10,886 nucleotides of DNA from Rhodoferax sp. (GCA_029865675.1 JARXAU010000074.1:1-10886), one strand, 5' to 3'; positions 1 through 6,738 are shown, numbered from the stretch's first letter. Made by a program: numbers and translations. The notes: generated from the letters alone by a model not told the origin.

Positions 1-519
1 TGGGGCATGGAGCAGTACGTGCGCGACGCGCGGATCAACATGATCTACGAGGGCACCAACACCATACAGTCGCTGGACCTGCTGGGCCGCAAAATTCTGG
101 GCAATCAGGGCGCCACGCTGCGCAAGTTTGGCAAGCTCATCGGCAAACTCGCCAAAGAAGAGGCCGACAACGCCAGCATGAAAGAGTTCATTGGCCCGGT
201 AACCACTCTGGGTGAGCAAATGACCCAGTTCACCATGGAAATCGGCATGAAAGGCATGCAAAACCCTGACGAAGTGGGCGCTGCTGCGGTGGACTATCTG
301 CGCGTGGCCGGCCACATGGTGTTTGGCTACTTTTGGGCCCGCATGGCGCAAGTGGCGTTGCGTGAGATCGCCGCTGGCAACCCAGATCCGTTCTACCAAG
401 CCAAGCTGCAAACCGCGCGCTTTTACTTTGCCAAACTGTTCCCCGAGACCGCTACGCTCATGCAAACCGCGCGCGCTGGCAGCGCGGTGCTGATGGACAC
501 CGACGCGGTGTTTGCCTGA
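1..519 (+). CDS. Acyl-CoA dehydrogenase with C-terminal extension domain (3' part only)
   Basis: This is the last 172 codons of an acyl-CoA dehydrogenase whose 5' part lies left of the window; the frame is open to base 1, so the ATG at 7 is internal. These flavoenzymes introduce the trans-2 double bond of an acyl-CoA in the first step of beta-oxidation, passing electrons to ETF. The fragment opens with the family signature EQYVRDARINMIYEGTNTIQ. The Glu of YEGT (codon at 49-51) is the catalytic base at the MCAD/SCAD-type position. The remaining roughly 140 residues match the extra C-terminal helical domain of the long (about 600-residue) bacterial form. The gene ends 40 bp before a DUF2147 gene on the same strand. 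Family assignment is firm; chain-length specificity cannot be read from the fragment. Confidence 0.93.
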   Translation, partial: WGMEQYVRDARINMIYEGTNTIQSLDLLGRKILGNQGATLRKFGKLIGKLAKEEADNASMKEFIGPVTTLGEQMTQFTMEIGMKGMQNPDEVGAAAVDYLRVAGHMVFGYFWARMAQVALREIAAGNPDPFYQAKLQTARFYFAKLFPETATLMQTARAGSAVLMDTDAVFA

Positions 520-559
520 ATTTTTTTGCCCCTCTCACCTTTTTCCTTCGGAGTTTGTA

Positions 560-1003
560 ATGAAAAAGCTTCTGCTTTCCCTGTTGCTGACCAGCGCGGC
601 TGCCCTGGTTCAAGCCCAAGTCACGCCCTTGGGCGCGTGGCACAGCATTGATGACGCCACCAACAAACCCAAGGCGGTGATTCGCATCAGCACCAATGCC
701 AGCGGCGCCCTGTCGGGCGTGGTGGAAAAAGCACTCAACCCCGACCCCAAGGCAGAGCCCAATTGCGTCAAGTGCAGCGACGATCGCAAAGACAAGCCCA
801 AGGTGGGCATGGAGATCATCCGGGGTGGCAAAAAAGCCGATGGCAAAGACGTGTGGGAAGAGGGCAAGATTCTGGACCCCGACAACGGCACCGAATACCG
901 CCTGCGCCTCACCCCCATCGATGCTGGCAAAAAGCTTGAAGTGCGCGGCTACGTGGGCACGCCGATGCTGGGCCGCACGCAAACCTGGATTCGCGTCGAA
1001 TGA
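560..1003 (+). CDS. Secreted DUF2147 domain protein
   Basis: This 147-residue protein has a clear Sec signal peptide: MKK, a hydrophobic core at residues 4-17, and a likely cleavage near residues 18-20 (QAQ). It is therefore probably periplasmic. The mature part is a single DUF2147 domain. Visible marks are GAWHSIDDATNKPKAVIRI near residues 25-43, a CVKC pair (C69, C72), the segment WEEGKILDPDNGTEYRL (99-115), and the terminal LEVRGYVGTPMLGRTQTW block (126-143). The biochemical function of DUF2147 is unknown to me. The start at 560 is chosen because GGAG lies at 550-553 and the signal peptide begins there; a longer frame from 512 adds an implausible N-terminus. Its stop codon overlaps the ATG of the following thioesterase gene (ATGA), which implies translational coupling. 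Confidence 0.9.
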   Translation: MKKLLLSLLLTSAAALVQAQVTPLGAWHSIDDATNKPKAVIRISTNASGALSGVVEKALNPDPKAEPNCVKCSDDRKDKPKVGMEIIRGGKKADGKDVWEEGKILDPDNGTEYRLRLTPIDAGKKLEVRGYVGTPMLGRTQTWIRVE

Positions 1004-1839
1004 GCGTGCACGTGTTTGACGCCGCTTTGCAGCTCCAATCGCAGGGCGAGGGCGTTTACCAGGGCGCTACCAGCCCGGCTTGGGCCAATATGGTCGGCCC
1101 CTTTGGCGGCATTACGGCAGCCACGGTGGTGCAAGCCATTGTGGGCCACGCGCAGTGTCTGGGCGAGCCGGTGTCGCTCACGGTGAACTACGTGTCCGCC
1201 ATTGCCGACGGCGCCTACACCCTGCACTTGCGCATTGCGCGCACCAACCGGTCCACCCAGCACTGGGTGTTTGAAATCCAGCAGGCCGATTCGGATGGGC
1301 AAATGCAATGCGTTCTGACCGGCACTGCCATGACCGCAGCGCGGCGCGACACCTGGGGCGCCAACGACCTGCCCATGCCGCAGGTGCCTGCGCCCCACAC
1401 CCTGCCCGATGCGCTGATTCCCAAGTCGGTAGTGTGGCTGACCCGTTACGACATGCGCGGCGTTGCCGGTGGCTTGCCGCAGGTGTGGGACCGGTCTGAG
1501 AGCCCCCTGCCGCTGCACGAAGCCAGCCTGAGCCAGCTGTGGGTGCGCGACCGCGCGGGGCGGGCCTTGGACTTTGCCGCGCTGGCCGCCTCGGCCGACA
1601 TCTTTTTCCCCCGAGTCTGGGTGCGCCGCGCGCATTGGACACCGGCGGGCACCGTGTCTATGACGGTGTACTTTCATGCGGACAGCGCCCAGCTTGCAGA
1701 AGTGGGCAGCGGCTACGTGCTGGCGCAGGCGCGCGGGCAGGTGTTTCGCAAAGGCTTTTTTGACCAAAGCGGCTGCCTGTGGAGCGAGGCCGGCGTGCCG
1801 CTGGCCACCACGCACCAGTTGGTGTATTTCAAAGACTAG
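1000..1839 (+). CDS. Double-hotdog acyl-CoA thioesterase family protein (TesB-like)
   Basis: This 279-residue protein has the length and layout of two-hotdog acyl-CoA thioesterases, which hydrolyse acyl-CoA to free acid and CoA in the cytoplasm. The N-terminal hotdog carries the family block NMVGPFGGITAATVVQAI (30-47), followed by the strand segment SLTVNYVSAIADG (59-71). The C-terminal hotdog includes LAASADIFFPRVW (195-207) and ends with LATTHQLVYF (268-277). In E. coli TesB the catalytic triad is Asp, Thr and Gln; D200, a Thr near 214-222 and Q273 sit at plausible equivalent places, but I infer this without an alignment. The start overlaps the upstream DUF2147 stop by four bases. The role may be to recover CoA from poorly degraded acyl-CoAs; the substrate is not known. 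Confidence 0.86.
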   Translation: MSVHVFDAALQLQSQGEGVYQGATSPAWANMVGPFGGITAATVVQAIVGHAQCLGEPVSLTVNYVSAIADGAYTLHLRIARTNRSTQHWVFEIQQADSDGQMQCVLTGTAMTAARRDTWGANDLPMPQVPAPHTLPDALIPKSVVWLTRYDMRGVAGGLPQVWDRSESPLPLHEASLSQLWVRDRAGRALDFAALAASADIFFPRVWVRRAHWTPAGTVSMTVYFHADSAQLAEVGSGYVLAQARGQVFRKGFFDQSGCLWSEAGVPLATTHQLVYFKD

Positions 1840-1864
1840 TTTTCCGCCGCCCCGGCGACCCCTC

Positions 1865-1899
1865 ACTTTCATGAAGGCACACAGAGCCTTCATGAAAGT
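1865..1899 (+). promoter_or_regulatory. Perfect inverted repeat with two TTCATGAA boxes
   Basis: A left arm of 14 bases (1865-1878) and its exact reverse complement (1886-1899) flank a 7-base loop, ACACAGA. Each arm contains the self-palindromic octamer TTCATGAA (1868-1875 and 1889-1896), whose centres are 21 bp apart, about two helical turns. The element fills much of the 86-bp gap between the thioesterase stop and the enoyl-CoA hydratase/isomerase ATG. No T-run follows, so it is a poor intrinsic terminator. A tandem operator for two regulator dimers, or a 5'-leader hairpin, fits better; which one is inference. Confidence 0.65.
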
Positions 1900-1925
1900 T
1901 CTTTCACCGTAAAGAGACCCCCACC

Positions 1926-2693
1926 ATGCAAGACGTATTGATAGACAGCGCTGATGGCGTGATGACGCTCACCCTGAACCGCATCGAGAAGAAAAACTCC
2001 TTCACCCAGGCCATGTACGGCGCCTGCGCCGACGCCTTGTTGCGGGCTGCGGATGACGCCAGCGTGCATGTGGTAGTCATCCAGGGCCACGCCACAATTT
2101 TTAGCGCGGGCAATGACATTGGCGACTTTCTGACCCGGGGAGGCGCAAGCAGCCAGGAGTCCCAGGTGTTTCGCTTTTTGCGTGGCATTGCGGCGTTTCC
2201 CAAGCCCCTGGTCGCCGCCGTCTGCGGCCCGGCCGTGGGCGTGGGCACCACCATGCTGTTCCACTGCGACCTGGTGTATGCGGGTGACAACGCCGCGTTT
2301 TCCATGCCCTTTGTCAACCTGGGCTTGTGCGCCGAAGCGGCATCCAGCCTGCTCGCGCCGCGCCTCATGGGCTACCACCGCGCCGCTGAGGCTTTGCTGC
2401 TGGGCGAACCGTTTACGGCAGAGTCGGCCATGGAAATGGGCCTGGTCAATCGCATTGTCCCGCCTAGCGAAGCCAATAGCCTGGCCCAGGCCCAGGCGCG
2501 CAAGCTGGCGGCCAAGCCCTTGCCCTCGCTGATCGAGACCAAGCGTCTCATGAAGAAAGGCCAAATGGCCGAGGTGCTGGCGCAAATGGGCGAAGAGGGC
2601 GAAAGTTTTGGCCGCCTGCTGCAAGCGCCCCACGCCAAAGAGGCTTTTTCTGCCTTCCTGGAAAAGCGCAAACCCGACTTCGCCAAGCTCTGA
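1926..2693 (+). CDS. Crotonase-fold enoyl-CoA hydratase/isomerase
   Basis: This 255-residue protein has the standard crotonase-family length. An oxyanion-hole segment SAGNDIGDF lies at residues 60-68 and a second CGPAVGVGTTM at 100-110. The two Glu residues that define classical enoyl-CoA hydratase (144 and 164 in rat) appear to be replaced: the GCELAM position reads GTTMLF and the QPE position reads MPF. A single Glu, E137, sits in NLGLCAEAASS, where delta3,delta2-enoyl-CoA isomerases of the ECI2 type have the catalytic Glu of their LGxxPEGxSS block. I therefore favour double-bond isomerase activity over hydration, although annotation pipelines would call it enoyl-CoA hydratase. It would be cytoplasmic and act on unsaturated acyl-CoA. 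A weak AAGAGA ribosome site precedes the ATG. A 57-bp gap with a palindrome separates it from the TetR gene. Confidence 0.88.
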   Translation: MQDVLIDSADGVMTLTLNRIEKKNSFTQAMYGACADALLRAADDASVHVVVIQGHATIFSAGNDIGDFLTRGGASSQESQVFRFLRGIAAFPKPLVAAVCGPAVGVGTTMLFHCDLVYAGDNAAFSMPFVNLGLCAEAASSLLAPRLMGYHRAAEALLLGEPFTAESAMEMGLVNRIVPPSEANSLAQAQARKLAAKPLPSLIETKRLMKKGQMAEVLAQMGEEGESFGRLLQAPHAKEAFSAFLEKRKPDFAKL

Positions 2694-2706
2694 TTGATTT
2701 TCAGCA

Positions 2707-2720
2707 AGCAAGCGCTTGCT
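2707..2720 (+). promoter_or_regulatory. Candidate TetR operator (perfect 14-bp palindrome)
   Basis: AGCAAGCGCTTGCT is a perfect 14-bp palindrome in the 57-bp gap upstream of the TetR gene, 30 bp before its ATG. It fits the CAAGnnCTTG core that I recall for the KstR2 class of TetR regulators (AnCAAGnnCTTGnT). A possible but weak promoter overlaps it: TTGATT at 2694-2699, and the A-rich TAAAAAT at 2720-2726 beside the right half. Binding here would repress the TetR gene and the SDR/dehydrogenase operon behind it. The palindrome is seen directly; its role as operator is inference. Confidence 0.7.
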
Positions 2721-2750
2721 AAAAATAGCGGCCTTTGGTAAGGTGCGCTG

Positions 2751-3446
2751 ATGTCCGCGCCCGCAGCCGCTCTGCCCGAACCCCTGACCACGCCCACCGC
2801 ACCGGTGCGGCCACGGGGCCGCCCGCGCAAGACCTTGCTGGAGCGCGACGACGGCAACCGCCGCGCCGCCTTGCTGGCCACTGCGGCCGCCTTGTTTCGC
2901 AGCCAGGGCTTTGCTGCCACCACCACGCGTGACATTGCTACGGCCACCGGCATGCAAAGCGGCTCGCCCTTCTACCACTTCAAAAGCAAAGACGCTTTGC
3001 TGTTTGCCGTAATGCAAGAGGGCATGCGCGCGGCCCTGGCACGCCAGCAAGCCACCTTGCAAGCGTTGGCGCTGCAGCCGCCGCTTGCGCAATTGCGCGG
3101 CCTGGTGCAAACCCACTTTGCGGTGCTGCTCGGGCCCGACAGCGACTTTATTCCGGTCATGTTGTACGAGTCGCGTTCGCTCAACAGCGCCCAGCGCACT
3201 GAGTTGGCCGCCCTGCAAAGCCAGTACGAGGCGCTGTGGGTGCCGGTGCTCTCCGCCTTGCACGCCAGCGGCGCCCTGCGCGCGCCCGTGGGCTTGGCGC
3301 GTTTGCTGATTTTGGGCGCGCTGAACTGGTCGGTGCAGTGGTTTGACCCTCACAAAGCCGCCAGCCTGGACGACCTGAGCGATGCGGCGCTGGCGCTGTT
3401 TGTCGGTCCGGGTGCGCCAGCTTCGTCAGCATCTTCTTCGACTTAA
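2751..3446 (+). CDS. TetR/AcrR-family transcriptional regulator
   Basis: This is a 231-residue one-component repressor. A Pro/Ala-rich N-terminal arm ends in PRGRPRK (21-27), which resembles an AT-hook. The TetR helix-turn-helix follows at about 37-85, with TTTRDIATATGMQSGSPFYHFKSK as the turn and recognition region. The rest is the all-helical ligand and dimer domain. Its end, LILGALNWSVQWFDPHKAASLDDLSDAALALF (186-217), resembles the KstR2-type C-terminal domain (TetR_C_33), members of which sense CoA thioesters. AAGG at 2740-2743 supports the start. The gene is 8 bp upstream of the SDR gene and follows a perfect palindrome, so autorepression and control of the downstream acyl-CoA genes are likely. 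The ligand is unknown; an acyl-CoA is a reasonable guess. Confidence 0.93.
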   Translation: MSAPAAALPEPLTTPTAPVRPRGRPRKTLLERDDGNRRAALLATAAALFRSQGFAATTTRDIATATGMQSGSPFYHFKSKDALLFAVMQEGMRAALARQQATLQALALQPPLAQLRGLVQTHFAVLLGPDSDFIPVMLYESRSLNSAQRTELAALQSQYEALWVPVLSALHASGALRAPVGLARLLILGALNWSVQWFDPHKAASLDDLSDAALALFVGPGAPASSASSST

Positions 3447-3454
3447 AGGGTTTT

Positions 3455-4363
3455 ATGCCTTACGTCTCCATCTTCGCGCCCGGCCTGTTTGTGGGCAAGG
3501 TCATCGTCGTCACCGGCGGCGGCTCGGGCATTGGCCGCTGTGTAGCGCACGAACTGGCTGCCTTGGGCGCACAAGTGGCGCTACTGGGGCGCAAGCTGGA
3601 GAAGCTGGAGCGCGTAGCGGCTGAGATCGCCCAAGACGGCGCGGCCCACCCGGCCAGCGTGCACGTCTGCGACATCCGCCAGGAAGACGCGGTGCGTGCC
3701 ACCGTAGCCGCCATCGTGGCGCAGCATGGCCCCATCGATGGTTTGGTCAACAACGCCGGGGGCCAGTACATGACGCCACTGGAGGCCATCAGCGCCAAGG
3801 GCTGGGAGGCGGTGGTCAACACCAACCTGACTGGCGGCTTTTTGATGGCGCGCGAGTGCTACACCCAGTCCATGGCCCAACACGGCGGCGCCATCGTCAA
3901 CATCGTGGCTGATATGTGGGGCTCGATGCCCGGCATGGGCCACAGCGGCGCGGCGCGCGCGGGCATGGTCAGCCTGACCGAAACGGCAGCCGCCGAATGG
4001 GCGGGTGCCGGTGTGCGCGTCAACGCCGTGGCGCCGGGCTACATCGCCTCCAGCGGCATGGACCATTACCCGCCAGAGGCCGGCCCCATGCTGCGCGCCA
4101 TGGCCCAAACCGTGCCGCTTGGGCGCTTTGGCACCGAGGCCGAGACGGCGGCGGGCATTGTGTTTTTGCTCAGCCCGGCGGCAGCTTTCATCAGCGGCAG
4201 CACGCTGCGCATCGACGGTGCGCGCCCGCAGGTGCGCATGGGCTGGCCCATGACGGTGGCCAACGCCCAGACCCAAACACGCGCCTCCATCGCCCCTTTT
4301 GGTGGCTTTCACCGGGCGACCACGCCGCAGGTGTTTGCCAAAGAATCCCCGGAATCCAAATAG
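3455..4363 (+). CDS. SDR-family oxidoreductase, trans-2-enoyl-CoA reductase (PECR)-like
   Basis: This 302-residue Rossmann-fold protein has the SDR nucleotide motif TGGGSGIGR (20-28) and NNAGG (99-103). The blocks NNAGGQYMTPLEAISAKGW (99-117), NTNLTGGF (122-129), HSGAARAGM (163-171), VRVNAVAPGYI (187-197) and LLSPAAAFISG (238-248) closely resemble human peroxisomal trans-2-enoyl-CoA reductase as I remember it. The canonical Tyr-x3-Lys is absent: the Tyr position reads H163 and the Lys position A167. The Tyr annotated as active in human PECR corresponds to V172 here. Catalysis must therefore differ, or the reaction is not the family norm. A C-terminal tail of about 45 residues follows the IDGAR motif. 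The ribosome site is AAAGGG at 3445-3450. It sits in the TetR-led operon, between the regulator and two acyl-CoA dehydrogenases. Confidence 0.87.
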   Translation: MPYVSIFAPGLFVGKVIVVTGGGSGIGRCVAHELAALGAQVALLGRKLEKLERVAAEIAQDGAAHPASVHVCDIRQEDAVRATVAAIVAQHGPIDGLVNNAGGQYMTPLEAISAKGWEAVVNTNLTGGFLMARECYTQSMAQHGGAIVNIVADMWGSMPGMGHSGAARAGMVSLTETAAAEWAGAGVRVNAVAPGYIASSGMDHYPPEAGPMLRAMAQTVPLGRFGTEAETAAGIVFLLSPAAAFISGSTLRIDGARPQVRMGWPMTVANAQTQTRASIAPFGGFHRATTPQVFAKESPESK

Positions 4364-4389
4364 ATCAGACCAACCCCAGGAGACAAGCT

Positions 4390-5562
4390 ATGCAGTGGAC
4401 CCACGAACACCAGGAAGTGCAAAAAACCCTCAAGCGCTTTATTGACGCCGAAATCAACCCGTACGTGGACGAATGGGAGGCGGCGGAAATCTTCCCCGCC
4501 CATGAGGTGTTCAAAAAGCTGGGCAATCTGGGCCTCCTGGGCCTGACCAAGCCCGAGGCCCACGGCGGTGCAGGGTTGGACTACAGCTACAGCCTGGCCA
4601 TGGCTGAAGCGCTGGGCCACATCCACTGCGGCGCCATCCCCATGGCCATTGGTGTGCAAACCGATATGTGCACCCCGGCGCTGGCGCGCTTTGGCAGCGA
4701 GGAACTGCAGCGTGAGTTTTTGGCCCCGGCCATTGCCGGCGACATGGTGGGCTGCATTGGCGTGAGTGAACCCGGCGCGGGCAGCGACGTGGCCGGCGTC
4801 AAGTCGGTGGCGCGCAAAGACGGCGACGATTATGTCATCAGCGGCCAGAAAATGTGGATCACCAACAGCCTGCAGGCCGACTGGATGTGCATGCTGGTCA
4901 ACACCGGCGAAGGGCCCGCGCACAAAAACAAAAGCCTGGTCATGGTGCCGCTGCGCGAAAACGGCAAGTTGCGCCCGGGCATCGAGGTGGCAAAGAAGAT
5001 TCGCAAGATCGGCATGAACGCCAGTGACACCGGCCTGCTCTATTTTGACGAAGTGCGCGTGCCCCAGCGCAACCGCATTGGCGCCGAGGGCCACGGCTTC
5101 ATCTACCAAATGCAGCAGTTTCAGGAAGAGCGCCTGTGGGCGGCGGCGAGTTGCCTGCAATCTTTGAGCAACTGCATTGGCTGGACCATGGAATGGGCGC
5201 AAGAGCGCAAGCTCTTTGGCGCCACCTTGGCCGACCAGCAGTGGGTGCAATTCAAACTGGCTGAAATGAAGACGGACCTCGAAGCCCTGCGCGCGCTTAC
5301 CTACCGCGCCTGCGAGCTGTACGTAGCGGGCCAAGACGTGCTGGAACTTGCCTCCATGGGCAAGCTGATGGCGGGGCGGCTCAACCGCACCATTCCCGAC
5401 GGCTGCCTGCAGTTTTGGGGCGGCATGGGCTTCACCTGGGAAAACAAGGTTTCACGCATGTTCCGCGACGGCCGATTGGCCTCAATCGGCGGTGGTGCGG
5501 ACGAGGTCATGCTCGGCATCATCGCCAAGACCATGGGCGTGGCCAAGCGGCCCCAGCACTAA
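4390..5562 (+). CDS. Acyl-CoA dehydrogenase (LCAD/IVD-type active site), first of a tandem pair
   Basis: This 390-residue FAD enzyme would catalyse alpha,beta-dehydrogenation of an acyl-CoA. The three-domain layout is visible: N-terminal helices, the middle-domain motifs GVSEPGAGSD (124-133) and MWITN (155-159), and the C-terminal helices ending in FWGGMGFTWENKVSRMFRD (342-360) and IGGGADEVM (366-374). Where MCAD has the catalytic Glu of YEGT, this protein has Gly. Instead E247 in FQEERLW (244-250) occupies the position of the catalytic Glu of long-chain and isovaleryl-CoA dehydrogenases. The start at 4390 is set by AGGAGA at 4378-4383; the frame stays open upstream to 3916, but only over the SDR gene. 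It lies 26 bp after the SDR gene and 11 bp before a second dehydrogenase. IGGGADE endings also recall citronellyl-CoA dehydrogenases, so a branched substrate is possible. Confidence 0.93.
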   Translation: MQWTHEHQEVQKTLKRFIDAEINPYVDEWEAAEIFPAHEVFKKLGNLGLLGLTKPEAHGGAGLDYSYSLAMAEALGHIHCGAIPMAIGVQTDMCTPALARFGSEELQREFLAPAIAGDMVGCIGVSEPGAGSDVAGVKSVARKDGDDYVISGQKMWITNSLQADWMCMLVNTGEGPAHKNKSLVMVPLRENGKLRPGIEVAKKIRKIGMNASDTGLLYFDEVRVPQRNRIGAEGHGFIYQMQQFQEERLWAAASCLQSLSNCIGWTMEWAQERKLFGATLADQQWVQFKLAEMKTDLEALRALTYRACELYVAGQDVLELASMGKLMAGRLNRTIPDGCLQFWGGMGFTWENKVSRMFRDGRLASIGGGADEVMLGIIAKTMGVAKRPQH

Positions 5563-5573
5563 TCGCTGGCCTT

Positions 5574-6728
5574 ATGCAAACCGCCGCAACCGCCGAGGAC
5601 ATTGGCCACTTGCAGAGTAGCGCCCAGCGCTTTGTGCGCCAGGAGGTCGCGCCCCATTTGGCCAACTGGGAGGCGGCGGAGGTTTTTCCGCGCAGCCTGT
5701 ACACCCGCGCCGCCGAACTGGGCTGGCTGGGTTTGGGCTACCCCGAGCACCTGGGCGGCACACCGGCCCCCGCCGCGCTGCGCAACGCCCTGACCGAAAC
5801 CCTGGCGCACGAGAGCGGCAGCGGCGGCCTGATGGCCAGCCTGTTTAGCCACAATATCGGCTTGCCGCCCGTCTTGCGCTGGGGCTCGGACGCCTTGCAA
5901 GCCGATGTCATTCCCGGCGTCTTGCGCGGTGAAAAAATTGCCGCACTGGCCATCACCGAGCCCGGCGGCGGCAGCGACGTGGCCGCGCTGCGCACCACTG
6001 CGCGCCTGGACGGGGGCGACTACGTGGTGGATGGCGAAAAAGTCTTCATCACCTCCGGCCTGCGCGCCGACTGGCTGACGGTGGCAGTGCGCACCGATGC
6101 GGCCAACAAGGGGCGCGGCGGTATTTCCATGCTGGTGGTGCCGGGTGATGCGCCCGGCCTGTCGCGCAGCCCTTTGCACAAAATGGGCTGGCATTGCTCG
6201 GACACCGCGCACCTGCGCTTTGAGGGCGTGCGCGTGCCCGCGCGCTTCTTGGTGGGGCAAGAGGGTGCGGGCTTCAAGATGATCATGGGCAACTTCAATG
6301 GCGAGCGCCTGTCTATGTCGGTGATGGCGCTGGGATTTGCCGAGCGCTGCTACACCGAAGCCCTGGACTGGGCGCGCACGCGCAAAACCTTTGGCAGCGC
6401 TTTGGTCGAACACCAGGTGATTCGCCACAAGCTGATGGACATGAAGATGCGCATCGAATCCACCCGTGCCTGGGTCGCCGCACTCACGGCGCGCCTGGAC
6501 GGCGGCGACGAGGGTGCGGAGTGGGTGGCGCAAGTGTGTTTGCTGAAAAACCACGCCACGCAAACCATGCAGTTTTGCGCCGACCAGGGCGTGCAAATTT
6601 TGGGTGCCATGGGCTTTATGCGTGGCACCGCCTGCGAGCGCATTTACCGCGAAGTCAAAGTCATGATGATTGGCGGCGGGGCCGAAGAAATCATGAAGGA
6701 GTTGGCCTCGCGCCAACTTGCGCTTTGA
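5574..6728 (+). CDS. Acyl-CoA dehydrogenase (LCAD/IVD-type active site), second of a tandem pair
   Basis: This 384-residue acyl-CoA dehydrogenase is a distant paralogue of the gene just upstream; both share NWEAAEVFP or EWEAAEIFP near residue 30 and an IGGG-A-(D/E)E ending. Motifs are AITEPGGGSD (126-135), VFITSG (157-162), ALDWARTRKTFG (263-274) and IGGGAEEIM (366-374). The MCAD-type Glu position is Gly, while E244 in NFNGERLSM (240-248) supplies the LCAD-type base. Since both tandem enzymes keep this Glu, each probably acts alone rather than as one catalytic and one structural subunit. The start at 5574 follows the previous stop by 11 bp and has no good Shine-Dalgarno, so translation is likely coupled. 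The frame extends upstream to 5415, but that region overlaps the preceding gene and is not coding in this frame. Confidence 0.92.
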   Translation: MQTAATAEDIGHLQSSAQRFVRQEVAPHLANWEAAEVFPRSLYTRAAELGWLGLGYPEHLGGTPAPAALRNALTETLAHESGSGGLMASLFSHNIGLPPVLRWGSDALQADVIPGVLRGEKIAALAITEPGGGSDVAALRTTARLDGGDYVVDGEKVFITSGLRADWLTVAVRTDAANKGRGGISMLVVPGDAPGLSRSPLHKMGWHCSDTAHLRFEGVRVPARFLVGQEGAGFKMIMGNFNGERLSMSVMALGFAERCYTEALDWARTRKTFGSALVEHQVIRHKLMDMKMRIESTRAWVAALTARLDGGDEGAEWVAQVCLLKNHATQTMQFCADQGVQILGAMGFMRGTACERIYREVKVMMIGGGAEEIMKELASRQLAL

Positions 6729-6738
6729 CAATCAGCCT

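Noticed and set aside
497..527. Small hairpin ACACCG-ACG-CGGTGT followed by seven T residues as a terminator after the first dehydrogenase gene
   Set aside because: Nine bases separate the 6-bp stem from the T run, and most of the stem lies inside the coding sequence; too weak for an intrinsic terminator.
1890..3353. A 487-codon open frame on the minus strand, antisense to the hydratase/isomerase and TetR genes
   Set aside because: Its composition is what GC-rich antisense DNA gives (rich in His, Gln, Arg, Gly and Ala), with no domain motif, while both plus-strand genes have clear family signatures.
3916..4389. In-frame upstream extension of the first tandem dehydrogenase, which would give a 548-residue protein
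   Set aside because: The extension lies over the SDR gene in another frame, has a translation without motifs, and a good AGGAGA site marks the start at 4390.
5559..6731. A 390-codon minus-strand frame mirroring the second tandem dehydrogenase; similar frames at 949-1893, 3581-4312 and 4309-5334
   Set aside because: All mirror well-supported plus-strand genes codon for codon and show no recognisable protein features.
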